Source: Trogon surrucura
Lineage: Eukaryota > Chordata > Aves > Trogoniformes > Trogonidae
DNA length: 64,000 nt
Direction of reading: 5' to 3'
Assembly (NCBI GenBank): GCA_020746105.1
Contig: CM036626.1
Coordinates: 19,395,001 to 19,459,000, forward strand
Below the pieces are notes generated by a model. The model was not told where the DNA came from. It searched no databases and saw nothing but the letters and a program-made list of their open reading frames with translations. Within the stretch, counting starts at the first letter, position 1. Each line of letters starts with the position of its first letter. The translations under genes and the position numbers were made by a program. Below, one piece after another: positions 13,951 to 27,400 of the stretch.

Positions 13951-16900
13951 TCTCCTGTGTTTGATTCCACTAGGTGGGAAACTGTTGAAATCTTTTTTTT
14001 AGATCAGGTCTTTGGTGACTTGTTTTATCTGTCGAATTATAGCAAGGTGAAATAAGGGCAGCGCTGAGGGAGGAGGTGGTTTACCCCTTCTATTTACAGC
14101 GTCATTCTCAGCGTGTGGAGAATGCAGCAATGGGCACAGGGGAATTGACTCTTTGCTCCTCGGGGGATGCCTGTGGCATTGCTCAGAGCCTGGTGTGCTG
14201 CAATGATGATGCACAGCTCATGAGCTTTGTGAGGGGCTCTGTGTGGTGGGATTGACTTCCTGACTTCAGCTCTTTGAACATCACTCGTTGAGTAGTTTCC
14301 TCGTCAGTTGAGTTTCTCTAAGGCTCCACGATGCGTCACCAGGTCGGTGCACAGGGTGTGCGATGCGATGTGGGCAGTCAGAACTAGGATTGTCCACGTC
14401 CAGAGTGACTAGTCACACCAACCCAGTGGGGTTTTTTTTCCAGTTTAGATGTTCTTTGAAGATTTTAAGTGAGATATGCTATTGTGGATGGGGCTTATTC
14501 AGTCTTCTTCTGATGTTAAGGAATCCTGAAGAGTTTCTAATAACAGACTTTTGCATGGTGAAACTGAGAAATGCCTTACATAATGCTTTCAGATACTTCT
14601 GACAATAACGTCTTTACCTTGGGAGCGAAGTATTCATGATGATGTCAATAAAGGCAGCGGCTTTGACAGCAGTTTTATCAGCATAGATGTAGAGTGCTGC
14701 ATAATACTTGTATTATCAATTGGCTAACCCTTTCCACGAGAAAGATGTCTCTTTAGAAAGCTGTGCCTTTTATGAGTGTCATAACTTCTGTCAGGCTTGA
14801 CACGGCTGGGTTTGACTGTGTTTGAGGTTTTTGTTGTTGTTTAAACTTCTGATAAAATAAGTGAGCGTTTTTTGAGAGGTGGATGTTGAAAAATGTGTTT
14901 GAATATGAACTACTTCATTCTGCACTTTGGTTGAAAGCTCTGAGATCTGTGGATGAAAAGACTTAAGTAATGGGGTGATTTGCCACGCTTTTGGAATTAA
15001 AATGGCAAAGGTGCCGTTCATGCAGAGGCAGAGGCTTATAACAGCTCTAAATATCTCTCCCTTTAAGAGTTCTGCGGTTTAAAAGCTTTGTGTGGGATCT
15101 CCATCAGCTTTGGATAACCCAAGGGTGGAGGGAGAAGAACAGTGAGGGCAGCAGGTGAAGGCAGGCAGCTGCGAGCACACTGCCTGTACCTACCAATAAG
15201 AAACAGCTTATATGCATGAGGAATATTTCTTTTTCCACATTACGAAGGAAAAATATCTTTATTCCTAACTCAGTCCAAATCTGTATGGATTCTTCCTTTA
15301 TTGTTTCAGATGCAGTCTCTTGATAGATGCAGAATGAGGGCAGGCTTAGGGAGAAATTCCTGCCATTTCACCTTTCTCGGAATTCGTTGAACGTAGCGTG
15401 AAAAAAGGGATGTAACGTAGGTCGTATGTCACAGCTCACCACCAGTTTGTGTTTGCAACTGCAGACCAGCAAGGAGCTGCTTTGCCTCTGCGTACTTAGT
15501 TCTGAGAGATAAATCACGCTTAACACATCACTCAGTGTAATAGTTCCTGTAATTAAATAAGAGCTTTATTGAATAAATTACCACAGTGGTAATTACATGC
15601 GTAATACTCGTGCGGTATCTCTGGCAATGCCTTTGACTTTGTTGCAGATAAAACAATGACCTTGCTTATTTTCATAATGCTTCGTTAACTTGAATAAATG
15701 TTAATTGTGAGTTGTTCGAGAAGTTAAAAAAAATGTTACCATTAACAATATTAACTGAATATTGAGAAAATTTTAGTCCTGGTGCTCTGTGTGCACTCAC
15801 AGTGCCAGTCATTCCCCCTGGTACTTTAGGGAAAACAAAGCTACCTGTATGAGTAATGGAGCTTGGTATGTGCAACAAACACTTCTAATAGAGTTGGAAA
15901 ATGTTGGGTTAGTCTGGAATACCTCCAGATTGATTTTTCTTGATGGAGTGGAGAGCCAGAAGCTATCTGCATCCAATCAGCAAGGACCTTCATGTAAATT
16001 AATGCAGAATTAGAATAGCAGAGTATAACTTGATGACACTGGCCTTATTTTTTTGTATATTAGTCAATATTTGCTAAGCTTACAATTTTGTCTTTCTTTG
16101 GCTAAGTTATTTATATATGCACAGAAGTACAAACTCACCCCTTGGATACTTAACTCGAATTCCAGCGAGGTTTTATTTTTATTTACTGCTTTCTCCAATA
16201 TATGCACATCTTTCAAATCTCTACAGAGCTGCATTGATTCCTGTAGCATCATCTCCTGGTTTATTGAGTACAAGTGGTGACTGATCGTCCCTTGATACTT
16301 CAGAAAGACCTAAAAGATACAAGAATGTAGTTTTAAATAGGCTACGAGTTTATTAAGCTACCACCACATCTGGGAAATTATTTGAGTTCGTTGGGAATTT
16401 CTTGACAATTTTTTTTTTTTCCCCCCACTGGAAAAAATGCTGATTTGCCAAAATCAGAACTGTTTGCTAAGCATAATTTGATTCAACATATCCAATTAAG
16501 AAGAAAAAGAAGCCTGTGTAATAGCGGGTTGACACTGTTAACCAAAGATTGTGCTTTTTCTTGCGATGGCAATTTTTCAAAATTTTAATGAACTTCTACT
16601 TAAAAAAAAAAAAAAAATTGAAACCAATTAATTTGACTGACCTGACAGAAAAAAAAAATAAGAATAGAGGGGGTGTTGGTGGGTGGAAATGTGAGATCAC
16701 AGATTTATGCCCTGTCTCATACATAATTTCTCTGCAAATGGTTGAAAACTTGTGGGATGAGGAAGCTGCCTTGCCATGCTGCCGATGCAAACCTGGGAAA
16801 TTGAGGGGGAAAAAAAAAAATCAATGTAGAAGAGACTAACAGCCTGTTTTTCCTCCTCCTTGGTGTCTTCTAGTCAGCGTCTTCTGCTTTCCTGGGAGCA

Positions 16901-19900
16901 GCTCTTTTCCATCACCCTGTGCCTGAGGTGAGCTCGGGGTCCTGCTGGTGTGTGCCAGCACATCCCTGGTCCTGCTCTGCTTTGCTGGGACCTTCCTGAG
17001 CATCTCGTTTTTGCCTCAATCCTACCGAATGTCACGTTTTTTTGGTGATAAATTGATAAGGATCCATTTCTAAGAGTGGCTTTGCTTGAGGTTTGCATTA
17101 CTGCAATATCTGGATCGTGCCAAGTTAGTTTGAAAGCAGAGTCTGCCTGAATTTAAGTAAAATCTTAAACTATCTTTCACTAATGTGAAAAATTAATTTG
17201 TGCTTGCACTCAATGGGGTGCAAAGGCTTTTTGTTATGGTTTGAAAAGCCATAGCAAATACCTTCTTCAGTGCAAGAAAAATAACCTAATAGCAGCTTTC
17301 TATGGAAATTCACAGTATTTCTCTGTTCAATGGTGCATGAGAATACATGTGCTTTGTAAGAATATAGAAATGATGAAATAATTTATCAAGAAAACTTGCA
17401 GGTGCTTCTTCAAGAATTTCTGTTGCTTTGGAAATATTATTCTTTTTTTGACACAGCTTTAGTGATCTGTTTTCTGATGGATGGATCTAAGGTGGGAGGG
17501 AAAATACTTTCCTTCACTTTGTGATAAAGAAAAGGGAAGGAAGAAAAACTAAGCGTTAAAATGCCAACATGTATTTCATCTACCTCAGTTCTGCCTGAGA
17601 GAACTATATTCAGCAGAACAGTTTCACAGAAGTTTGCAGAAGTTGTTGCTTTGCCTTCTCTGTCTCTTCTCACAAGTCTTCCTATTTTTTTTTTTGCCTT
17701 AGTTTCTTTGTATTTAACCTTTCACAAAGAGTAAAACATCTGATTTTCTTATGTAGAAATCAAAGCCATCAAGTACTGAAGAGCCCTAGGTCTGCCAGAC
17801 TACAGGGAATACTTTTAAGGATGATATTGTATAAATGCAATTAGGCATTTACATATCTTTAAAATTTACACAGAGCCTGCAGGCATCTTAACACCTTTTA
17901 AAACCCTGCAGCCAGACGTTTATCGACAAACAACATGAATAGGTCTTGTTGAAGATTTTAGTCCAGCGACTCCCTAACTTTGTCCCCTTGAGCAGGGGTG
18001 GGCACTGGACAGATGCCTCCAGGGAGAAAAACACAGTTCAGAATTATCAATAGCTACTTTTTCCACCTTTTTGTTTAATACCAATGGTGGAGACAGAGAT
18101 GCCATGGGCTGAACTCACCTGGTTTAAACCTCCCTGGCTATATATGTGTGGCCTAATCCTCAATGGCCAAGAGATCTCTCCTTCACCTTTGCCGCTATCT
18201 TTTAACTACTTGGAACCTGTTGTGATGTTTCTGCTCTGTCTTTATGATAGACAACAGCAAAAAAAACCCCACCCTAATATTCCATGTGGGTGCTACTGTT
18301 TTCATTGTTTTCCTTCGTCTCTTTTTCTTTGGCCAGACTTACACAAGTTTAGGTAACACCCAAATTGCCGCGACAGGAGTTTCCTCACTTTGTGGAGTAG
18401 AGATTGCTCAAACATTTCCAGAAGGTTCATTTGGTGCGTGCAGGAGGTATAACTGTTATTGTGACATGGATGTCAGCATCTCGTTGTGCTAGTGCCATTA
18501 CATTTCTCAGTGTTAATAATAGACTGAGCAATCCGCACTGTTTTTCTTCCTTTCACATTACTGCTCCCCTCCACAGGAAAATCATCTAAGACTTTTGTGA
18601 CTATAATTATTCTAAAGTCTGTATTGTTGACACAGTGATTGCATTTAGGTTAGACTTAGTGGCGCAGTCATTTAGGTTAAACCAAGTATTTGCTGTAGGA
18701 AAGGAATGGATAAGAAGAGACTTGCAGTTTAAGGAAAAGATATGATTAATCATTTTTCTTTAGAATCATAGTAATTCTTCAAAATATTGACTAGGAGCCA
18801 AAGGCTAAAGCCGTCTTTTAGGAAAAAAAAAGTAAAGTGCAGTGTCTGTTGGGAATTATTTTACTTTAAACTCCATGGTCAGCTGATATCCTTGGCCCAA
18901 GAGATGGAAAGGTCACAGTTAAAATATAAAGTAACTACTATTTTTAAAAAGCAAATATGAAAGATATTTAGCTCAGCAAAATATTATTTCAAAGCTTTGT
19001 ACACTGACAAGAAATCTAAGACTTTCCTGTAGCCTCTTTGTAGTTCATAATGTAAACATCTTTCTTCTGATGCAAGTAACAAGGGTATTTTTAGCACAGA
19101 TTATATGGCTTGGTATTTCTGATGCTCACTCATTTTTTGTAAGCGCATTTTCTAAAGAAAAAGAGTAGACCATTGGCAAGCTTTCAGGATGCTCCAGGTC
19201 ATGTTCAGCATCACCTTCTTTTGGCTTTCTGGGGCTGGACACACGACACTTTCTGGGATGTGCAACTGCTTCTGCAGCCCACAGAGCCCTTCCTTGGTGG
19301 GACTGCACCCAAACTTCCTCTGCACAGCCCCTCTTAAAATCCTGCCACCCGGCTGTTGAAGGTGATGGAGTAGCTGCTTAGCTCCTCCACCCAGTTCCAA
19401 AACTCCAGCCAGCAAGCTTCACGCCAAGCACACGCTCACCCAAACATCAGGCTTGGAGAGAGCTTTCTGCAAAGACCTTTCCAAGTGTTTCTGGAGCGGT
19501 TCTTGACATTCTGTGATTCTTAGATTGACAATACCCAAACAGAACTTGACATGAGGCAGTAAAGGAATATTTGACTGAATGTGACAAGCCGGTGTTGCGG
19601 CCACCTCTAATAAACATGAGTGCAGCGGTTGTTATCTCAGGCAATTGCCGTAATGAATGGGAAACTGCTGAGCGGTGGGTGAGGAGGGGCCACAAAGGCT
19701 TAACGCGTGCATCTGTGATCTCTTCCTGCGGTTTTCCTTGTATTTTAAACACAACAGGGCAGATCTTCAGGACTGCAAGGACTGAAATGAGGATAACTGT
19801 GACCTTGGCCATTGGGAACGTGTGTCAGAAGCTGTCGATGGGAGCTTCAGCTCCTGAGGCTAAAGGGAAAGGATGCTTAAAAGTGAACTTTGTGCTTTGC

Positions 19901-20629
19901 AAGCATCTCCACAGATGATAAATTGGTGTGGCTTCTAATTTGTGCTGGACACGATTTTAGTCTGTAAGGGAGGCCTGGTAGAGTGCATGGAAATATCCCA
20001 CCTTAAAAGGCTGGCGAGTACAAAACATCTGCTTTGCTACCAAGACTCTAATCTTCACACTTTTTAATTTAATTAGTGCACTTAACGGGTCAACTTTGAG
20101 GGGAATATTGATCAGTTCTCTATCCCAAGCATTATTCTTAGTTCTCTGAGAGGTGTTAATAGAAAACATAGTGACTTTTTCTAAATACAGAGGTTTTATT
20201 TATTTAAAACCCCCTCCCCGATTACTCACATTTGTGAAAAGCTATCAGCTGGAGACGTGTATCGGAGTAGCAGGGGTGGTTTTCCTTGACTAAGTTTCTA
20301 CTTGTACATTTCCCAAAGCAAATAAAGCCACATTGGAATTGAATTAAGGGCGTTCACACGGTGCTTTGAATTGGTTAATTTAATAGGCATAAAACTCACC
20401 ACTTTAGTTAACATCACACGAAGGCACGTTAGTTTGAAACAGTTGTGTGTACAGCAAGCAATGGGTCTGTTGTGCAGGCTGTGGTTTTCTGAATGTTGTA
20501 AAACACAATCACTTTTGAAAATAGTGAGCAAGCTTTATCATGTCCCTGTTTTTTAAGAAAAAAATCTTTGCCTACATTTTTGCGGGGGAGGACTAAAACC
20601 CTTTGGATGACTTCACAGGTCTCCTCATC
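13951..20629. other. Unique noncoding DNA, no gene seen
   Basis: No exon with a family signature, no RNA gene and no clear transposon. Simple tracts: T-then-C homopolymer at about 16409-16426 and an A run at about 16602-16617. A short direct duplication of CATTTAGGTTA occurs about 18651-18676. Open frames are all below 125 codons and look random. The first strong repeat homology to the right begins near 20630. Confidence 0.55.
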
Positions 20630-21324
20630 TGCAGGGTGAAAGCTCTCTGGGGCTCCTGGCCCAGGGGGCAATCACAGTAGGGGAGGGGAGGCAGCTGTGC
20701 CAATGGGGAGGAGAGGATGGGTCAGGTGACCCCAATGGACCAATCACGGTGTTCCTTCCCATGGTGCTCGGTATAAAAGGGCCCTAAGAGGTGCCCTTAG
20801 GCTTTTGGTGCTGCTGTGTTGGAAGAGTTGCCGCTGGCTCTTTGTTTTCTCTCCCTGTGCTGCTGGTGTTCCCACCTCTTGTTTTCATGCTGTGGAGAAG
20901 CCCTGCTCATCAGGACAGGTTGTTTTCCCTGTGGGAAGGGGCACAGCTCCTTTTCTGGTTTTGTTTTCCTTTTTTTTTCTTGGCTTGTTGTTTGTTTTTT
21001 ATTGTTTTCTGGCATTGGGACTCTGGACTTGGTCACTCCCATCTGCTGCCAAGTCCAGTCTGGGACCTACTTGTCACCCAGAGGGTGTGGATTCCCCGTT
21101 AACGTATTTTCTTGTATCTTTGAGTGTATTTATATAATATCTGTATACAGCTCAACATCTTCGTCGTTGTTCTAAGTTTTATTTTCTTTTCAACTAAACT
21201 GCTTCAAGTTTTTTCCAACCTCAGTGTCTCTCCCTGGTTCCCCCGTTGACCTCCACTGGAAGGATGCTGTGGGCATCGCAGAGAGTGTCTGTCAGAGTTT
21301 AGTGGCCAGCATTAAACTTTGACA
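20630..21324 (+). mobile_element. Solo LTR, ERVL-like, copy A
   Basis: This block aligns collinearly with the LTR at 37249-38672: the shared CTCTCTGGGGCTCCTGG start, a CCAAT box near 20740, TATAAAAGG at 20772-20780, the GTTTTC-rich middle, GGTGTGGATTCCC, CTCTCCCTGGTTCCCC and the GTTTAGTGGC terminus. It ends in CA at 21324. The canonical TGTCCTGGTTTG beginning seen in copy B is absent, so about 25 bases at the 5' side are lost or diverged and no target duplication was found. No internal retroviral genes flank it, so it is a solo LTR. It is uninterrupted and shows the state before the CR1 insertion carried by copy B. Confidence 0.8.
20772..20780 (+). promoter_or_regulatory. LTR TATA box (copy A)
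   Basis: TATAAAAGG preceded about 30 bases upstream by CCAAT. This is the expected position of the U3 core promoter within the LTR. Both motifs appear intact, so the LTR could still act as a promoter for flanking DNA; whether it does is unknown. Confidence 0.6.
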
Positions 21325-22769
21325 ATAAGAACCTGTCAACAGACACCCAAAATCACTTTTAAAATATTGAATATTTTTGTCTGATTTTAAAGTTAGCCTC
21401 TTCAGTGGCATCCACAAAAGTCAGGCTACGAGCTCCCAATGAACTTTGGTACAGGGAGGCTCTCTAAAGGCTACAGGAACCTCAGGCTTTCAGTAGTACT
21501 AGGAAAATAATCAGATTACATTAATGTGAGGATTAGGAAGCAAGCCTGGGAAACACTCATTTCCTGGCTTCTGATAGTCTCACTGTGATTAAGCATGGTT
21601 TTCTTTATTTTCCTTATCTTCTTTATGGTTATCAAATATATGCATCAGGAAGAAAACACATATTAAAACAACCATGAGAAAAATTAATGCTCTGAGTGTA
21701 CCCAAGTGTGATGTGAAATACTCGGAGAAAACTAGGACGGGCTTTAGGTCCAGTGGAGTTCTCCCTCTTTCTCTCCCTGTTGTGAGATATTCAAGGCAGT
21801 AGCTGGGTGGGATTGCCCTGCTGTACATCTGCATGAGAAGTCTCAATCAGTCATCAGCTTCATAAGTATTTCCTTCTGCTGTACTGAAGACCCCCCCTGT
21901 ACCCGAATTACTCTGTTATCAGTAAAAACGCAAAGCCATTTTCCATTTAAATATTTAAGTTAAGCAATTTGATAACGTGGGCCACAAGGACTGGTAAATC
22001 TCATCTACTATCATGAGTATAACAGTGACAAATACAAGTAATACTTCAAAGGAAGGTCAGCACTCCGAACAAATTGCGTTGGAGCCTTCAGCTGAGGCGT
22101 TTGCTCTCCAAAGCATGAATAGACGGTGGATACAAAATTTAAGGATATCAAGTTATTTAGCCTCAGAGTTTGACTTCATGATAGACTGTGGCACTGAACT
22201 CCACAGCTTGCAGCTTGATTGCAGACCGTAAATAGTGCATGTGTGCCATAGCAAATAAATGACCTAATTTTATTTATATTGGGAATACATCTAGAATAGA
22301 AAATAGAGGAAACAGAACTTTTTTTGTTGGTCGGCTTCTTCATCTCCAAAGATTTCTGGGAGAAGTGAGGGGATGCAATTGAAACAAAAACCTTTTCTTG
22401 TGTGAATTTCTCATCTTTGCTGGAAGTTTCAAAGACCAGCTCTCTGCTTCATGATGGTTTCTGCTTGAAAGATAACATCCTCCAAGTGGGATTATTTTCC
22501 TGGGTAAGGCAAGAAAGATCTCTTTTCAAGCTCTTGCTGTGAATCAAGCAGAAGGAAGATTTGAAATTGCCAAGCGGAGGTGCACGCTATGCTTGCAGTT
22601 GACAGCACCATCAGGTTTGCAGTATTGCAATGGTGATGACAGTTGGGTCAGTTTTGGTTCATTTTCTTACCAGTATTGATTAGCTGACTGTGCAAACCTG
22701 TTGCGAATGTGTGGCATGAGAAAGCCTTGCTCACACTCGTGAACTGCAAGGTGTTTGGGTCAGCGAGCA
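21325..22769. other. Unique noncoding DNA, no gene seen
   Basis: Flanking DNA between the solo LTR and the first copy of the unnamed repeat. No exon, RNA gene or known transposon signature was recognised. Confidence 0.55.
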
Positions 22770-22885
22770 TCGCAAGTTGATCATTCCCAACACATACTTT
22801 AATGAAGTCTGACACACAACTTCAGTGTGACCTTGTTTTGTATGAGAGCAGTAATATCGTGAGCTACATCAATAAAACCTGAATA
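22770..22885 (+). repeat. Unnamed dispersed repeat, copy 1
   Basis: The segment matches 24345-24459 in the same orientation. The best core, 22845-22884 (AGAGCAGTAATAT...TACATCAATAA), differs from its partner by only about six bases in forty. A looser match (ATTCCCAA..., TTTAATGAAGTCTG) extends about 75 bases upstream. It contains no coding frame. I do not recognise the family; it could be an LTR fragment, a DNA transposon remnant or a local duplication. Confidence 0.6.
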
Positions 22886-23565
22886 AGGTTTTTTTGTTGT
22901 GGTTAGGTTGGTTTTTTTTTTAACTGAAAAGAGTCTCTGATACTTGCACCTCTATAAATATTCATTGGAAAAACACACCAAATGGTGTCAAGGTTTATTT
23001 CTTGTAAGACTATGAGCTATACTTGGGTTTAGGCCACAACAGAATAAACAATTTAGGATTTTACTTATGGATATATGGTATTAGAAACAGTAGTTTAAAC
23101 CGGAGTTAGAAATGTAGATATGGGAGTGTTTCCACATGCATTTCTTGGGGATATTTAAATGAATTGCAAATGTACCATGATTCACCAGTGCTTAGGTCAC
23201 CCAAGAAGTTATGAATTATATTACAAGTGCACTCTTATCAGGTCTTGATGAGACGCTTTTATAGGGCCTGCGCTCTGTATAAATGCTCATTTTCCTTTGG
23301 AATATCACAGGATATTATCTGAGAGAAGTATATCGTCCTTTCTTGGGTTCCCTGACCAGGGGACAGCGGTTCTTGTCGGTTCAAAGAAGTAAAATCTGCA
23401 TAATTGAAATATGACCGATACAGCTTTTAAATACTTTTGCGTTTGTTTTTTGACAGTTACTATTTTCTCTTCTTTTTCTCTGAAATGTAAAGTTGAGGAC
23501 CAAACTTTAGTTAACGTGAGTTTTGACTGCTTGATTAGGGCTGCAGGGATGTGAATACAAGTGCT
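22886..23565. other. Unique noncoding DNA, no gene seen
   Basis: Begins with a GT/T-rich low-complexity run (about 22888-22922) and then AT-rich unique sequence. No gene or repeat body recognised. Confidence 0.5.
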
Positions 23566-23610
23566 AATTGGAAGGTCCCTTCCAATCCCTAACATTCTAT
23601 GATTCTATGA
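23566..23610 (+). mobile_element. 45-bp CR1 3' stub
   Basis: The sequence GGAAGGTCCCTTCCAATCCC followed by the ATTCTATGATTCTATGA tail is essentially identical to the last 45 bases of the long CR1 copies at 37.8 and 46.3 kb. No upstream CR1 sequence is present, so it is an extreme 5' truncation. Its close match to the young copies suggests a recent insertion. Confidence 0.85.
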
Positions 23611-24344
23611 CTGCAGATCTCACTCATATTTTTTCCTCCCTGCTTGGACTTTATGCCTCTGATGCGTTCCTGAGAACACTGGGGGGCAGTGGGTAGTCTG
23701 CTCCACAAGGAACTGCTTCTTTTGGGGAAGCTGGAAATTAGAGTGTAGCTACAAAAAACAATTCTGAAGTCAGTTCATTTTACATGTTTTTTAATGTTCT
23801 ATTCTTTTCTTCAAAAAGAAAAAGCCTTTAAAACTGAAAAGGACACTCCTTATATGTATCTGCTGAAGAAACTTGTTGCAAGGGAGGTGGAATTAAAAAG
23901 CTGAACTCTCAAGTGAAATCTGTGTTTTTCTTGGAGCATTTTGCGCTAGGAAATCTGTCCTGACTCCTGCATGATCTCTGTGGGAATCAGCTCTCCAGCA
24001 GTATTCACTTCACCTCGGTCATAGGGGACTTCTCTCCCTGTCAGTGAAGAAGGAGTCTGGTGGATGAACCTCCTCAGCTGCCCAGCTGAGATGATAGATT
24101 TAAAATACAACAAACTGAAGATGTTTTGGGGGCCAAAAAGCTAAATCCAAGCTCTATCTCTGTGCAAGGAATAATAAAATCTGCAACTGTGTAGTAGAGT
24201 AGTGAATGTTACACTGAAAATGAAAACCACTTCACCTTTTTTTCCTTTCCTTAATATTATTCCATATGTATTGAAAACAGAATATGGGTTGCTGGGGAAA
24301 GGCCTTTAGAGCCTTCTGAGTGTACAGTAGTACAGCAGTCTCAG

Positions 24345-24459
24345 AAGTCTGACAATTCCCAATGTACTCCTTAATAAAACCTGGCGTGTAAGTGCAGTAA
24401 TCTTCCTGTCTTTGCTCAAGAGCAGTAATATTGTGGGTTACATCAATAAGGTCTGAATC
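24345..24459 (+). repeat. Unnamed dispersed repeat, copy 2
   Basis: Partner of 22770-22885, about 1.58 kb downstream in direct orientation. The core is 24419-24458 (AGAGCAGTAATATTGTGGGT and on to TCTGAAT). Divergence between the copies is moderate, so the pair is neither very recent nor very ancient. No coding frame and no terminal repeats were seen. Confidence 0.6.
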
Positions 24460-27400
24460 GGTCCTGTCACTGCACAGATCGTCTTTTTTGACACCTATAT
24501 TGCTCCAGTTCTCATTGGAAATTCATACTGGCTGGTGTGGAGTTGTATTTCCTATTTGGATACTCCACAGATTCCCCTGACAATCTTCTATCAGTTATGC
24601 ATTTCCATATATCTGCATATCTAGATAATTATAGCAATCCAATGTCCTGCCCGGAGCCTAGCTTGCAAACCCCTGCCTCAGCCCTCTTCTGCACGAAGGC
24701 TGGAGCAGCTGCTCCGCGTCTGGGGAGATGAAGCCAGCACGTCCTAATTTCAGCAGCGAGTGCACCCCAGCCAAATGTGGGCCACGCTCTGCTCTTCTGC
24801 TTATTAAACACCATCCATCATGGCACAGCTGATGTGGCACAGCTGCATGTGGCGGCGTTGGTGTTTGTGTAAGCACGCAAAGAGATATGCCTACGCTGCT
24901 TTTCCAACATCAGTATTTTCAGCCTTTACCCGTTGCCTAAACTTTATCTGCGACGGGCAGGCATTGTTATGTTTAGAGCCTTTTCAACGTGCATTCTGGA
25001 TGTGCAGAGAACATTTTTTAAATATCTATATATATTAAAAGAAATGCATAACTGCATTTCCTGAACTAAGTAACTGTCCCAATCTGGCTTTACCTTTAAT
25101 GTTGCTTCTTTACTGTGTTAATGGTGCAGTTTCCATGCAGGCAAAAGACAGAATGACTTTGATATGAGCTTTGTGCATGAATATTATTGATAGAATCCAT
25201 TTCTTTCACCTTTGGTAAGGAGGGGAGGAAATCCCACAGGAAATATGATGGCATTTATAAGTTAACAGAATCGCGATTTGGCTTTTGCATTTGTTTTCTT
25301 CCTAGTGCTTCACTCCCTGGTGTTTTTGGCTCCTGGTGTGCTGATTTAGCATTGCAAAAGGCAACGGAATGCTTTTTCTGTTACCCAACAGCCTGTGTTG
25401 ATGCTGGGAGGTTGGTATGGGAACATGTGGTAGGAATTATGGCATATTTTATACTCAAGCAACCTGCAGTTGGAATTCTGATGCCGACCCCTTCTGTATT
25501 AGCTAGCTGCAGTGTGCTTTCCCATGCTGTTCTCCTGATGCTCGGAGGCTGCTGCAGGGCCAGAGATGCAGCACTGAGGCAGATCTTTTGGACCTGCAGA
25601 TGTTCTGCGTGTGAAGAACCCACAGGACCAGTGACAGGTTGCCATTCACCCCTTTGTTACAACATCATTATAGAAATATGAAAGATCCCAGGAAACGTTA
25701 ATAAAATTTCTGGGTTTTTCCAAGCATATTAATTTGTTTAAAAGGGAACAGATTTTATCTTAGCATGCTGGGGTCGTAGACTGGTATTTTATTAATACAC
25801 CATCCAAAAAAACCCAAAACTGCTGTAGTGCTGCTGTAAATGTCCATCAAAGGATGGTGGATGGTTTGAGGAGAGGCTGGGTTGTTCCTCTTGTAGTCAC
25901 AGTTTCTTCAAGTCTCAACGATTTAAAGGACTTCAACGCCTGACGATGTTCTTACGTGACTATAGAATAGGTCCTAATTTACCAATCAGACACAATGAGG
26001 AATAGAATCTCTGGAGAGAGGGTGGGGGAAAAAAAGGAAATTTAGCACAGAAAAAGGATAGAGAATAGAAGATAAAATGAGTGAAGGTGCAGGAGATGTA
26101 ATCTAAGTTCAAATAAAATATATATGCTTGTCTTATTGTTAGTACTTCTTCCCCTGCTTTGCTCTTCTCATGTACTCTTCACCATAAAAAGTTGCCCACA
26201 GTTACAGTGATGCTTCTGGAAGGTGAGTATATGTATGTCAGGAGAAAAAAATAACACTTGCATTGAAGGATGATTTAAGATTATTCATCCACACTTCTGT
26301 GTGAGATTGGATCTATTGTAACCTTCCTAAACCTTTGTTACCTTTGTAATTTAAACTGACAGGTTAAATGCTAATGCAATTGATAGGGGTGAACAACTGG
26401 TCAAGGAACAACCTCATCTGACTGTATAATGCATCCGAGAATTGCAAAAATATGCAGGTCAGATGTAATTTTGACAGAAAATGGCTCGCTGCAAGGGTTT
26501 ATGTTTCCCTGGATAGTCTTAAAAAAGAGTTGGAACTATAGTAAGTACCACATTGCTTGAAAAAAATATCAAGTTAAACTTAATGGAAAAAATCCAAGTT
26601 CTCAATATCCTCAGATTTCATTATCAGTTTTTACTGGAGCTAGGATAATAAGATTACAGAATTAAAAGAAAAGTTATACCCATTTTCTTCAGCTCAGCAG
26701 TCCTAATGTCCAAAAAGAAAGCGACACTCATTTCTCACCATAAATACAAAAACTACTCAGAAAAAGAAGTGGTCTCTGACCATATACAGCCCGATTTGGT
26801 CCTTACCGAAGTAGAAATTCTGTTTCTTCAACGGGCACTGGGTCATGGCAATTACTTGTAGCAGTAGGTAAAGAAATATTCTCTCGTGAGCTAATCCTGG
26901 AGTTAATGGCTTTCCACGTGGTGTAACACCCACAACCCTTGGGTGAGATGGGGATGTGAATCAAGTGCTCACAGAATCAGCCTCTCTTTTCCAGGTGTAC
27001 TAGTATTTAAGTGAAACAGTGATACCTGGGAAGAACCTGGACCGTCTTATTTTCTGTTTCAAGAGCTTCCTGAAGAGACCCACATTTAAATCGCTCTGCT
27101 GGCTGGTTAAGGTGAAGCTGAAGCGGATAGAAAGGGTTAGGTACTCTGGAAGGGAAAGTTGGGCAGCTTTCACCATGTCCAACAATACTCTGTGAATCCC
27201 ACCTTTACCTCTTAATATTAAAAAAGGGAGCAGTGGTTTGGAATACAGATTAATTCACATTTTGGGGCTTTATAGCAAACGGTTTACTCGAGTCTGAGGA
27301 TTACCTAGGGAAAGCCCCTTCTACCAAGGACATTGGGGAAATACCAGTTCTCTTCTGAAATCTTTTGGATCAAGAAGAGAGTTGATGATTCAAAATTTGA

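Noticed and set aside
19447..19918. Overlapping frames of 115-121 codons on opposite strands
   Set aside because: Neither shows a protein family; the region matches neither an exon structure nor a repeat I know.
20531..20629. TGTCCCTG near 20539 as the missing 5' end of LTR copy A
   Set aside because: The sequence after it does not align with the LTR start in copy B, and no 5-bp duplication pairs with the ATAAG after the 3' end.
25187..25681. Longest non-repeat open frame, 164 codons
   Set aside because: No domain, signal peptide or known family; Cys-rich random-looking composition; length is within what chance gives in 64 kb over six frames.
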